Of a stretch of DNA of 14,012 nucleotides, positions 7,799 to 14,012 are shown in pieces. The stretch is from contig JAEWED010000021.1 of assembly GCA_023389745.1 (NCBI GenBank), positions 1-14,012 on the forward strand. The letters are read 5' to 3'. The position numbers were made by a program, and so were the translations under genes. Under the pieces are notes generated by a model that was given only the letters and a program-made list of their open reading frames with translations, ran no database searches and was not told the origin of the DNA. Origin of the DNA: Actinomycetes bacterium (lineage in GTDB: Bacteria; Actinomycetota; Acidimicrobiia; Acidimicrobiales; Microtrichaceae). The first letter of the stretch is position 1. The number at the start of each line of letters is the position of its first letter.

Positions 7799-8026
7799 AT
7801 GAGTGGCGAGCGTCGGAGCGAAGTCAGGTGGGTCGCAGCCTTCGGTCTTGCCGTGGTGGCCGGAATCTTCCTGGTCGCCACGATGTATCGCCTGGACCTG
7901 GATGGCGGACTCTTGGGTGCGGTGCTCTGGATCGTGATTGCAGTGCTGGCCGCGGCTGTCTTCACGGCCGCACTCGACGGGCCGGGCTCACTGGTCCGGC
8001 TTGTCCGCGGCGGTCGTCAGCGTTGA
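7799..8026 (+). CDS. Small two-helix membrane protein, unknown function
   Basis: I do not recognise this 75-residue protein. It has a short charged N-terminus (MSGERRSEVR), a hydrophobic segment at about 12-31, a short loop YRLDLDGG, a second hydrophobic segment at about 39-60, and a basic tail ending RLVRGGRQR. That pattern fits a hairpin inner-membrane protein with both ends in the cytoplasm. ATG 7799 is favoured over GTG 7769: a -10-like TACGCT (7787-7792) sits exactly where transcription would begin at the ATG, suggesting a leaderless message, and no ribosome site is visible for either. The gene is convergent with the amidohydrolase gene, only 10 bases apart. It may be independent of the transporter. 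Existence as a gene is likely, not certain. Confidence 0.6.
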   Translation: MSGERRSEVRWVAAFGLAVVAGIFLVATMYRLDLDGGLLGAVLWIVIAVLAAAVFTAALDGPGSLVRLVRGGRQR

Positions 8027-8036
8027 GCCGGAGGGT

Positions 8037-9308
8037 CTAGAAGACGCCGACTCCGGCGGCTTCGTTGCGCTGCTTCCACTCGGCGCGGGGCATGCGCGTC
8101 GTGTCGACGTCCGCCGCCCGGGCTCGCAGCGCACCGACCGTCGCGTCCTCCTTCGCGGTGTGCGCGAACGGATCCCAGTCGAAGAACCGGCAGGCGTTCT
8201 GCCAGGTCATCTGGTGGATCTCGGCCTCGGTGCAGTTCGCGTCCTGGAACTCCTTCCAGGAGTACTCCGGCGACTCGGGCCACGTGGTGTCGGTGTGGGG
8301 GTAGTCGCACTCCCAGGCGATGATGTCCATGCCGATCCGGTCTCGGAGCAGCAGACCCGACGGATCGGTGATGAAGCAGGCGAGGATGTGCTCGCGGAAG
8401 ACCTCGGAGGGGAGCTTGCCGCCGAACTCGGTGCCGTCGTGCAGCCACGACTGGTTCGTCCAGTGGCGATCGATGCGGTCGAGGTAGAACGGCACCCAGC
8501 CGATCCCGCCCTCGGACAGCGCGACCCTCAGGGTCGGGAAGTTCCGGAAGGTCGGCCCGAAGAGCAGGTCCTGCGCGGTGATGGCGGCGATCTGCGTCGC
8601 GAGCACCATCAGGTGGTCGATCGGAGCCTCCTGCGGACGACGGATGACCTCGAACCCGGCGCCGATGTGCAGCGACAGCACCATGTTGGTGTCGCAGATC
8701 GCCTTCAGCATCGGGTCCCAGTGGCCGGACATGAAGCTCGGCAATCCGTAGACGTGCGGGGTCTCGAGGAAGCTGATCGATCGGCAGCCCTTCTTCGCGA
8801 GCCGGTAGACCTCTTCGGCGGCGAGCTGTGGATCCCAGTTCGGCACCATGCCCAGAGGGATGAACCGGCCCGGATAGGCGGCGCACCACTCGTCGATGAC
8901 CCAGTCGTTGTACGCCTGCATCATGATCAGCGCGACGTTCTTGTCCTCGCCCTCGTTGAAGGTGCGGGCGCTGAAGCCGGCCATCGTCGGGAAGTTCAGC
9001 GACGCGAGCACGCCGTTGGCGTCCATGTCGCGCACCCGCTGGTGCACGTCGAAGCACCCAGGTCGCAGCTCGGAGTAGGACCCCGGGTTGAATCCCCATT
9101 CCTCACGCGGCCATCCGACCGTCGCCGCCATGCCGAAGGGGGTCGAGGTGGCCGAACCCTGGAAGTGCCACTCGTCGACGCCGTTCTCGTTGCGGATCAC
9201 CTTCGGCGCCTGGTCCCGCCACTTCGCCGGGACGTGCCGCTCGAACAGGTCCGGCGGTTCGATCATGTGGTCGTCGATGCTGACGAGGATCATGTCGTCC
9301 ATCTGCAT
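8037..9308 (-). CDS. Amidohydrolase-2 family metal-dependent hydrolase/decarboxylase
   Basis: A 423-residue TIM-barrel protein of the amidohydrolase-related family PF04909, which includes ACMSD-like decarboxylases and C-C hydrolases acting on aromatic or ring-cleavage acids. Candidate metal and catalytic residues are Asp12-x-His14-xx-Glu17 (SIDDHMIEPPDLF), His214 (LSLHIGAGF), Glu266 (LSEGG) and Asp335 in ECDYPHTD. The usual HxH motif is replaced by DHxxE, as in the large, poorly characterised actinobacterial branch with the DDHxxEPPDLF start. The longer frame to 9452 is rejected: ATG 9308 has a perfect GGAGG seven bases upstream and begins exactly at the conserved N-terminus. The gene has its own promoter region and is transcribed after, and apart from, the LLM gene. 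Reaction and substrate are unknown. Confidence 0.85.
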   Translation of the reverse strand: MQMDDMILVSIDDHMIEPPDLFERHVPAKWRDQAPKVIRNENGVDEWHFQGSATSTPFGMAATVGWPREEWGFNPGSYSELRPGCFDVHQRVRDMDANGVLASLNFPTMAGFSARTFNEGEDKNVALIMMQAYNDWVIDEWCAAYPGRFIPLGMVPNWDPQLAAEEVYRLAKKGCRSISFLETPHVYGLPSFMSGHWDPMLKAICDTNMVLSLHIGAGFEVIRRPQEAPIDHLMVLATQIAAITAQDLLFGPTFRNFPTLRVALSEGGIGWVPFYLDRIDRHWTNQSWLHDGTEFGGKLPSEVFREHILACFITDPSGLLLRDRIGMDIIAWECDYPHTDTTWPESPEYSWKEFQDANCTEAEIHQMTWQNACRFFDWDPFAHTAKEDATVGALRARAADVDTTRMPRAEWKQRNEAAGVGVF

Positions 9309-9375
9309 GGGTCTGCCTCCGTTGCGTTCCGGCTCAGCCCGGCGCCCAGACCCCCCGGGGTACGCCGATCTCGAT

Positions 9376-9395
9376 GTTAGTAGGTCAGTATTTTC
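9376..9395 (-). promoter_or_regulatory. Promoter/operator element of the amidohydrolase gene
   Basis: Read on the minus strand this is GAAAATACTGACCTACTAAC, ending 67 bases before the ATG at 9308. It is an AT-rich island containing -35-like CTGACC. Apart from two single-base gaps and a few substitutions it matches 2800-2819 upstream of the transport operon, in the same orientation relative to the gene. No clear -10 box is obvious. Confidence 0.45.
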
Positions 9396-9399
9396 GGGG

Positions 9400-9439
9400 A
9401 GCGCTGCGTCCCTCCTGGTGGGACGTCGAAGCCAGCGCT
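9400..9439 (-). terminator. Two-part hairpin after the LLM oxidoreductase gene, possible terminator
   Basis: An inner stem CGTCCC (9407-9412) / GGGACG (9420-9425) with a 7-base loop stacks on an outer stem AGCGCTG (9400-9406) / CAGCGCT (9433-9439). A 7-base bulge (9426-9432) lies on one side only. It begins 31 bases past the LLM stop and just before the amidohydrolase promoter element, the expected place for an operon terminator. No T run follows on either strand, so it could instead be an RNA or DNA structural element. Confidence 0.4.
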
Positions 9440-9470
9440 CGTCGCGCCCCACGGTCGGGACGCGGGTCGG

Positions 9471-10438
9471 TCACGTCAGGAAGGTCTGCTCGAACAGGTG
9501 CAGGTGGCGCCAGGCGAGCTCGGGCGGGATGCCGCCGACCATCGGGTGCATGATCACCGCCGCCTCGTCGCCGAGCGGTTCGAGCTCGCAGCGGTACTGC
9601 TCCGGGGTGAGGATCCGGTACTGGTCACCAGCGCGCAGCTCGGCGACGTCGTCGGTGGTCGTGTAGGGCGACGGCAGGCCGGACTCGTCGCGCCAACGGC
9701 CGTAGGCGTTCGTCTCGTGGAGGAAGTAGGCGCCCAGCTCGTCCCAGGCGGCGTCGGGATCCTCGGCGAGCACCACGATCTCGCCGCCCGCTTCGGCCCT
9801 GCCGGGGCCGGGGTCCGGCTGCCCGAGCGCGACGCACTCGTCGCGGTAGTGCTCCCAGCACGCCAGGTCCGACGGCACGAAGCCGTCGGCGATCCTGGCC
9901 GCACGTCTCGCCGCGCCCTCGGACGTTCGCCGAGCAGCAGCATCGGCCCCGTCGCTGTCGTCGGTGTCGGGCGCACCACGACGGTGCGATCGCGGTGCTC
10001 GAAGGGCTCGCCGGTCCACGCTGCCCGCAGCGTCGTCACGGCCTCGGTGACCCGGCGCGGTCGCTCCGACATCGGCACTCCGAACATCTCGAACTCGCTC
10101 GGCACGTAGCCGCCGCCCAGGATCAGCGCCAGGCGACCGCCGCTGATCAGGTCGACGACCGCCACGTCCTCGGCCAGACGGATCGGGTCGTGGAACGGCG
10201 CGACCAGCGCCCCGATGGTGATCATCACGTGCTGGGTGCGAGCCGCGATCGCCGCTGCCAGCGGCAGGGGAGCGGGCAGGTAGCCGTCCGAGGACCCGTG
10301 GTGCTCGCTGAGGCCGACGAAGAACGCGCCGCGCTCGTCGGCCCACTGGCACATGTCCACGCACGCCTGGTAGCGCTCGCTCGGTGTGACCGGGCTGAAC
10401 TCGGGGTGGCGCAGGTCGAAGCGCAGGCCGAACATCAT
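9471..10438 (-). pseudogene. LLM-class flavin-dependent oxidoreductase, broken by a one-base frameshift
   Basis: A luciferase-like (F420- or FMN-dependent) oxidoreductase about 322 residues long if repaired. The first 170 residues (ATG 10438) carry the family's N-terminal half: SEHHGSSDGYLPAPL, then ALVAPFHDPIRLAEDVAVVD and GGRLALILGGGY. After PMLLLG the frame turns into Arg/Pro-rich nonsense. The other frame picks up exactly there with TSEGAARRAARIADGFVP and continues through a plausible C-terminus to the stop at 9471. Total length is one base short of a multiple of three, fitting loss of one G in an expected GGCGGAACG. If unrepaired, translation would run to 9554 and give 294 residues. It could be a decayed gene, a sequencing error or, less likely, programmed frameshifting. 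Its ATG overlaps the stop of the TetR gene (ATGA), implying coupling. Confidence 0.78.
9926..9931 (-). other. Frameshift point in the LLM oxidoreductase gene
   Basis: On the minus strand the sequence reads CTC GGC GAA CGT in the upstream frame, while the downstream frame needs ACG TCC GAG GGC beginning at base 9926. Adding one G after GGC gives Leu-Gly-Gly-Thr-Ser-Glu-Gly, the sequence expected for the family. The defect is thus within bases 9926-9931. Confidence 0.75.
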
Positions 10439-11052
10439 CTCGACGAACCTCCCGGCACCTCGTCGTCGCCCTGGTCGGCCTGGTCGGTCAGCTCACCGAC
10501 GACGAGCTCGATGCCCCAGCGCACCGCGTCGATCGCCGCGTCGCTGTCCAGCTGCCAACCGGCGAGCAGGCGCTCGTAGGAGTCGATGCTCCAGATCAGG
10601 TCGATGGTCGCCGCGGCCCGCAGGTGCTCCTGGTGGGAGCGGTGCGGCGCGCTCTCGGCGACCGCTCGCAGCAGCGCGGCGCGCCGACGGGCGTCGGTCT
10701 CGTGCAACGTCGGGTCGAGCGGCGGTTCGGGCGTCGGGGGATAGGCCGACACGAAGCGCAGGACCCGGGCCGCGACGTCCGCCAGGTCGTCGACGCCGAC
10801 GGCGGTCAGGTCGATCCCGGCCTGACGCTCGTTGCGCTCCATGATCGCGTCGCGCAGGCCCTTCTCAGTGCCGAAGTGGCGGTAGATCGTCCGCTCACTG
10901 ATCCCGGCTCGTGATGCGACGGCGCGCACGGTCACGTTGCGCCAGTCCCGGACCGAGGACTCGCGCAGCAGATCCGCCCCGGCGGACACGATGCGGTCCC
11001 GTGTGGCCTCGGCCTGCTCGCGTCGCCCGCTGTTGTCGTAGCTGCGCAGCAC
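10435..11052 (-). CDS. TetR/AcrR family transcriptional regulator
   Basis: A 205-residue one-component repressor. The N-terminal DNA-binding domain begins REQAEATRDRIVSAGADLL and contains the helix-turn-helix at about 40-60: VTVRAVASRAGISERTIYRH then FGTEKGLRDAI. The C-terminal ligand domain (about 75-195) is not diagnostic. The GTG at 11052 is chosen because a GGGGAG site ends eight bases upstream and the open frame beyond it has no family similarity; TTG 11055 is the alternative. A perfect 14-base palindrome lies 20 bases upstream and is the likely autoregulatory operator. The stop overlaps the ATG of the LLM gene, so the two are made together. It probably controls itself and the LLM gene, and perhaps other genes of this cluster, in response to a pathway metabolite or acyl-CoA. 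Confidence 0.88.
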   Translation of the reverse strand: MLRSYDNSGRREQAEATRDRIVSAGADLLRESSVRDWRNVTVRAVASRAGISERTIYRHFGTEKGLRDAIMERNERQAGIDLTAVGVDDLADVAARVLRFVSAYPPTPEPPLDPTLHETDARRRAALLRAVAESAPHRSHQEHLRAAATIDLIWSIDSYERLLAGWQLDSDAAIDAVRWGIELVVGELTDQADQGDDEVPGGSSR

Positions 11053-11072
11053 CAACGCCGCTCCCCGTGGTG

Positions 11073-11086
11073 GTGTGGCGCCACAC
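11073..11086. promoter_or_regulatory. Perfect 14-base palindrome GTGTGGCGCCACAC, likely TetR operator
   Basis: This uninterrupted palindrome lies in the 107-base gap between the SDR and TetR genes, 20 bases ahead of the TetR start and just upstream of its ribosome site. A weak -35-like TTGATG on the minus strand (about 11103-11108) would place the -10 region against the palindrome, so a bound repressor could block its own promoter. TetR proteins commonly bind palindromes of this size next to their own gene. Confidence 0.55.
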
Positions 11087-11159
11087 TTTCGTGGCAGACC
11101 TCTGACATCAACATATCGCCGCTGCGGATGACACCCCTGGGCGCGACCGAGGCGCGTGG

Positions 11160-11930
11160 TCACCCGACGGCCCGCGGCACACGGGGCAGCACCGCCATCG
11201 TGGGCACGACGGCGGACGCGCCGAGGCCGATGACACCCTCGACGGCGTCGACCAGGTCCTGGACGTCGAGCAGCGCGCCGGCGATGTAGCCCTTCTCGTA
11301 CCAGGTCCGACCGATCTCGACGGCCAGGTCCATGTTCCACCCCTGCGTGAAGCCGATGGCCGAGTCGCCCTCGCCGCCACCGCAGTCACCCACGATCAGC
11401 CGGGTGAAGCCGACCTCGGGGTGCTCGATCCGCCAGGCCTCGACCATCTTGTCGAGCGCGGCCTTGCTCGAGATGTACGCGCCGAGCCCGGGCCATGCCG
11501 GGGTCATCGACGCCGACACCGACGAGAAGTAGATCGCCCGGCCGTCCGAGGCCTGCAGGTGGGGGAGCGCTGCTCGGGTGGCGGTCGCCGCGCCGACGAC
11601 GTTCGTCAGCAGCGTCGAGGTCCACGTGGCCGCGTCGGTGTCGGTCAGGCGGCCGAGCACGCCGACACCGGTCGCGTACACCAGCGCGTCGATCCCACCC
11701 AGCCCGGCAGCGGCCTCGTCGATCGCGGCGCCGCAGCCCGGCTCGTCGACGACGTCGCAGGCGATCGCCAACGCGGTGCCCGTCGCGCCTCCGGCGGCCA
11801 GCTCCTCGACCGTCGCGTCCAGGCGGTCCTTGCGGCGGGCGAGCAGGGCCACGTCGTGCCCGCCGGCCCCCAGGCCCACGGCGACGCAGCGCCCCAGACC
11901 GCTCGACGCTCCCACGATGACGACTCTCAT
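11160..11930 (-). CDS. Short-chain dehydrogenase/reductase (classical SDR)
   Basis: A 256-residue NAD(P)-dependent oxidoreductase, normal length for a classical SDR, probably interconverting a hydroxyl and a keto group. The N-terminal Rossmann motif is GASSGLG (7-13). Asp59 (ACDV) contacts the adenine. The catalytic set is Asn110, Ser137, Tyr152 and Lys156 (YISSK). Arg32-Arg33 at the end of strand 2 suggest NADP(H) preference. The usual NNAG motif is altered to YATG. ATG 11930 is preferred over ATG 11984 because it has a GAGGGGG site and starts at the nucleotide-binding strand. It follows the acyl-CoA dehydrogenase gene by 67 bases on the same strand and likely belongs to that operon, where it could act as a hydroxyacyl-CoA or alcohol dehydrogenase. 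Substrate unknown. Confidence 0.87.
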   Translation of the reverse strand: MRVVIVGASSGLGRCVAVGLGAGGHDVALLARRKDRLDATVEELAAGGATGTALAIACDVVDEPGCGAAIDEAAAGLGGIDALVYATGVGVLGRLTDTDAATWTSTLLTNVVGAATATRAALPHLQASDGRAIYFSSVSASMTPAWPGLGAYISSKAALDKMVEAWRIEHPEVGFTRLIVGDCGGGEGDSAIGFTQGWNMDLAVEIGRTWYEKGYIAGALLDVQDLVDAVEGVIGLGASAVVPTMAVLPRVPRAVG

Positions 11931-11997
11931 GGTTCCCCCTCGGAAGTTGTCGGCCCCGAGTGCACGGGACCGGAAGTGGTGCACGACGGCGTGCGGC

Positions 11998-13251
11998 TCA
12001 GAGCTGGCTCGGCCCCCTGGGCACGTCGCGGAACGGTCGATCGCGGTCCAGACTCAGCTCGCGGGGCATGCCGAGCACCCGTTCGCTGATCACGTTGGCG
12101 GCCATCTCGATGGTGCCCCCACCGATGCATGCCGCCTGGCGCATCAGGAAGTCCTCGCCGCGGCCGACGAGCTCGCCGTCGTCGTCCTCCCACGCGACGC
12201 CGGCGCTCATCGCCAGGTCGAACGCGATCGTGTGTCGCCGCGCCACGCTCAGCCCGCCGAACAGCCGGGCGATCGCCGAGGCCTGGTCCGACATCGCGCC
12301 GCTGGCGACGCCCTGACCGACCCGCTGTCGGAGCGCGTCGCCGACCAGGTCGAGCATCTCGGCCTCGCCGACCAGCTCGTGCGCCGACGGGTCGTCGCCT
12401 CGTCCGGCGTCGAGCGCGATCCGGCGGATGGCCTGGCTGTCGACCGACGTGGTCGAGTGCTCCGCGGGCAGCGTGACGTACGGCGAGTTCGAGGCCATGC
12501 GCTCGTGGAACATCCACCGCAGCCCGACCGTCCACCCGTCGTTGACGTCGCCGATGCGGTCGCTGTCGGGGACCCGGACGTCGGTCAGGTACTCCTGGCA
12601 GAAGTCCATGTTTCCGTTGAGCATCTCGATCCGTTGGACCTCGATGCCCTCTGCGTCGATCGGGAAGATGAACACCGACAGGCCACGGTGCTTCGGCACG
12701 TCCCAGTTGGTCCGGGCCAGGCAGAGACCCCAGTTCGACCACCAGGCACCCGTGGTCCAGACCTTCGATCCGTTCAGGATCCACTCGTCGCCATCGCGGA
12801 CCGCCGTCGTCAGCGCTCCCGCCACGTCGGACCCGCCGCTGGGCTCCGAGAGGAACTGCATCCAGAGCTCCTCACCGCGGAGGATCGCCGGCACGTGGCG
12901 GCGTTTCTGCTCCTCGGTGCCGAAGTCCAGCAGCACCGCCATGCACGGCGTCATGTTCGGCACCTGGATGCGACCAGGGAAGTCGAAGCCCGACAGCTCG
13001 TGGTTCAGGATCTGCTGGTGCTCGACGCTCAGCCCCTGCCCGCCGTACTCGACCGGCACCGTGAGCCCGGCCAGCCCGGCGTCGAAGAGCATGCGCTGCA
13101 GCTCGCGGTCGCGCTCGACGTCGCGCCGCTCGTCGTCGTCGGTGCCCACGTGGCGCAGGCTGACGGCTGCGTTGGGTCGTGCCGGGCCGACCTCGGTCCG
13201 CAGGAAGTGGCGGACCCGGGCGCGGAAGTCGTCGAGCGGCTCGTCGCTCAT
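11998..13251 (-). CDS. Acyl-CoA dehydrogenase, complete subunit
   Basis: A 417-residue FAD-dependent acyl-CoA dehydrogenase, which introduces the alpha-beta double bond into an acyl-CoA. The order of segments is typical. The N-terminal helical domain contains LTVPVEYGGQGLSVEHQQ. The middle beta domain has FLSEPSGGSDVAG and then WILNGSKVWTTGA. The C-terminal helical domain ends IGGGTIEMAANVISERVLG and MPREL. The ATG overlaps the stop of the preceding dehydrogenase gene (ATGA, 13248-13251), so the two are translationally coupled. Paired genes of this kind in actinobacteria (for example the ChsE1-ChsE2 steroid side-chain enzymes) form alpha2beta2 heterotetramers on bulky acyl-CoAs; that this pair does so is inference. 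I could not assign the catalytic base with certainty. Confidence 0.9.
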   Translation of the reverse strand: MSDEPLDDFRARVRHFLRTEVGPARPNAAVSLRHVGTDDDERRDVERDRELQRMLFDAGLAGLTVPVEYGGQGLSVEHQQILNHELSGFDFPGRIQVPNMTPCMAVLLDFGTEEQKRRHVPAILRGEELWMQFLSEPSGGSDVAGALTTAVRDGDEWILNGSKVWTTGAWWSNWGLCLARTNWDVPKHRGLSVFIFPIDAEGIEVQRIEMLNGNMDFCQEYLTDVRVPDSDRIGDVNDGWTVGLRWMFHERMASNSPYVTLPAEHSTTSVDSQAIRRIALDAGRGDDPSAHELVGEAEMLDLVGDALRQRVGQGVASGAMSDQASAIARLFGGLSVARRHTIAFDLAMSAGVAWEDDDGELVGRGEDFLMRQAACIGGGTIEMAANVISERVLGMPRELSLDRDRPFRDVPRGPSQL

Positions 13252-14012
13252 GCGGCCCGTCCCGGGTTGCGTGCGGTGCCCGCCTCCGAGGCGTGCTCGG
13301 ACCGCCGGGCCTCGTCGGCGAGTGCCGCGGCGATGCGACGCCGGTGCTCCGCCGGCGTGCCCCAGAGCGCCCGGTTGAGCGTGTGGCGCCGCAGGTAGAG
13401 GTGCAGGTCGTGCTCGAAGGTGACCCCGATGCCGCCGTGGAACTGCACGCACTCCTGCAGCAGCTCGCTGCCCTGGTCGCCGATGTACGCGGCGGCCGCG
13501 CTCGCCAGCTTGTCAGCGCCGTCGGTCGCACGGGCAGCCTCGTCCGCGGTCGCACGGGCGGCCTCTTCCGCGGTCGCACGGGCGGCCTCGTCCGCGGTCG
13601 CACGGGCGGCCTCGTCCGCGATGGCATGGCTGGCCTCGAGCCACGTCGCCATGTGCGCCATGCGGTGCTTGATCGCCTGGTACGCGGCCAGCGGCCGCCC
13701 GAACGAGTAGCGGTCACGGGTCCACTCGAGGGTCATGTCGAAGGCGGTCTGCATCGCTCCGACCGACTCGGCCGCCGCCACCACGAGCGCCCGTCGCAAC
13801 TGGCGCTGCACGTCGGGTCCTGCCGTGCCGAGCCCGCCGACGAGCGAGTCGACCCCGATCCGCACTCCGTCGAAGGTCACCCTGTCGAAGCGGCGGGTGA
13901 GATCCACCTGGCGCATCGGGGTGATCGCGACCCCCGGGGCGTCGGTCGGGACCAGCACCTGCGTCGGACCCTGCAGGTGGGCCCCCGGTCCCGAGGTGCC
14001 CGTCACCAGCAC
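13248..14012 (-). CDS. Acyl-CoA dehydrogenase, C-terminal part (5' end outside window), with internal repeat
   Basis: The last 254 residues of a second acyl-CoA dehydrogenase; the frame is open at the right edge, so its start lies beyond the window. Recognisable segments are the end of the beta domain, then RDRYSFGRPLAAYQAIKHRM, which begins the core of the C-terminal helical domain, AYIGDQGSELLQECVQFHGG and FEHDLHLYLRRH. Between LEASHAIA and the YIGDQG segment the protein carries four copies of an ADEAARAT-like octad, encoded by a 24-base tandem repeat, in a place where relatives have a single helix. This lengthens the helix by roughly three octads without breaking the frame. It overlaps the next dehydrogenase gene by 4 bases, and the two products probably assemble together. 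Whether the repeat-bearing protein still folds normally is not known. Confidence 0.87.
   Translation of the reverse strand: MLVTGTSGPGAHLQGPTQVLVPTDAPGVAITPMRQVDLTRRFDRVTFDGVRIGVDSLVGGLGTAGPDVQRQLRRALVVAAAESVGAMQTAFDMTLEWTRDRYSFGRPLAAYQAIKHRMAHMATWLEASHAIADEAARATADEAARATAEEAARATADEAARATDGADKLASAAAAYIGDQGSELLQECVQFHGGIGVTFEHDLHLYLRRHTLNRALWGTPAEHRRRIAAALADEARRSEHASEAGTARNPGRAA
13527..13622 (-). repeat. Four tandem copies of a 24-base unit inside the acyl-CoA dehydrogenase gene
   Basis: Copies lie at 13527-13550, 13551-13574, 13575-13598 and 13599-13622. They differ by single substitutions: A for G in the first, T for G in the second (Asp to Glu in the product) and A for G at the end of the fourth. 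Each encodes eight residues, consensus ADEAARAT. There is no spacer, so this is a coding minisatellite and not a CRISPR. Confidence 0.92.

Noticed and set aside
9309..9452. N-terminal extension of the amidohydrolase to 9452
   Set aside because: A perfect GGAGG lies seven bases before ATG 9308, the conserved N-terminus begins there, and the extension would cover the promoter element and the hairpin.
11053..11340. Extended TetR N-terminus up to 11340
   Set aside because: The extension is Arg-rich, crosses the palindrome and the SDR gene end, and has no family similarity; GTG 11052 with its GGGGAG site is the better start.
11931..11984. Upstream ATG for the SDR at 11984
   Set aside because: The 18 extra residues precede the Rossmann strand without similarity, and ATG 11930 has the better ribosome site.
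11578..13398. 606-residue plus-strand frame opposite the acyl-CoA dehydrogenase and SDR genes
   Set aside because: It is antisense to well-supported genes, lacks recognisable domains, and spans the end of one gene and the start of another, as chance open frames do at this GC content.
13527..13622. CRISPR-like array
   Set aside because: The four copies are directly adjacent with no spacers and are in frame within an acyl-CoA dehydrogenase, so this is a coding tandem repeat.

Overview
The window is a GC-rich stretch (roughly 70% by eye) of densely packed, catabolism-type genes. High GC, frequent GTG starts, an Ala-Ala-Gly-Cys-Ser-Ser lipoprotein motif and the mix of families (LLM-class flavin enzymes, CaiB/BaiF CoA-transferase, CitE-like lyase, paired acyl-CoA dehydrogenases, Liv-type ABC transporter, TetR) point to an actinobacterium. 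An Acidimicrobiia-like lineage is my best guess, from general resemblance only. No rRNA, tRNA, CRISPR array or transposase was seen. No gene-free stretch exceeds 300 bases; the largest gaps are 2721-2904 and 9309-9470.

Plus-strand half (1-8026): the 3' part of an NtaA/DszA-type flavin monooxygenase, a CaiB/BaiF CoA-transferase and a CitE-like CoA-ester lyase form a tight cluster ending in a probable terminator. A new transcription unit then encodes a Liv-type importer: a lipoprotein binding protein, one 923-residue protein fusing both permeases (LivH, LivM) to an ATPase (LivG), and a separate LivF overlapping it by 4 bases. A 75-residue two-helix membrane protein follows.

Minus-strand half (8037-14012), in transcription order from the right edge: an acyl-CoA dehydrogenase cut by the window edge and carrying a 24-base tandem repeat in its C-terminal helical domain; a second acyl-CoA dehydrogenase overlapping it by 4 bases; a short-chain dehydrogenase; a TetR regulator behind a perfect 14-base palindrome; an LLM-class flavin oxidoreductase overlapping the regulator by 4 bases and broken by a one-base frameshift; then, under its own promoter region, an amidohydrolase-2 family protein.

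A reasonable reading is an uptake-and-degradation locus for an unknown organic acid. The Liv-type system would import it, the CoA-transferase activate it, the dehydrogenase pair, SDR and lyase carry out beta-oxidation-like steps, and the flavin enzymes and amidohydrolase attack the ring or side group. The substrate cannot be read from the sequence. A near-identical 20-base element in front of both the binding-protein gene and the amidohydrolase gene hints that the two halves are co-regulated.
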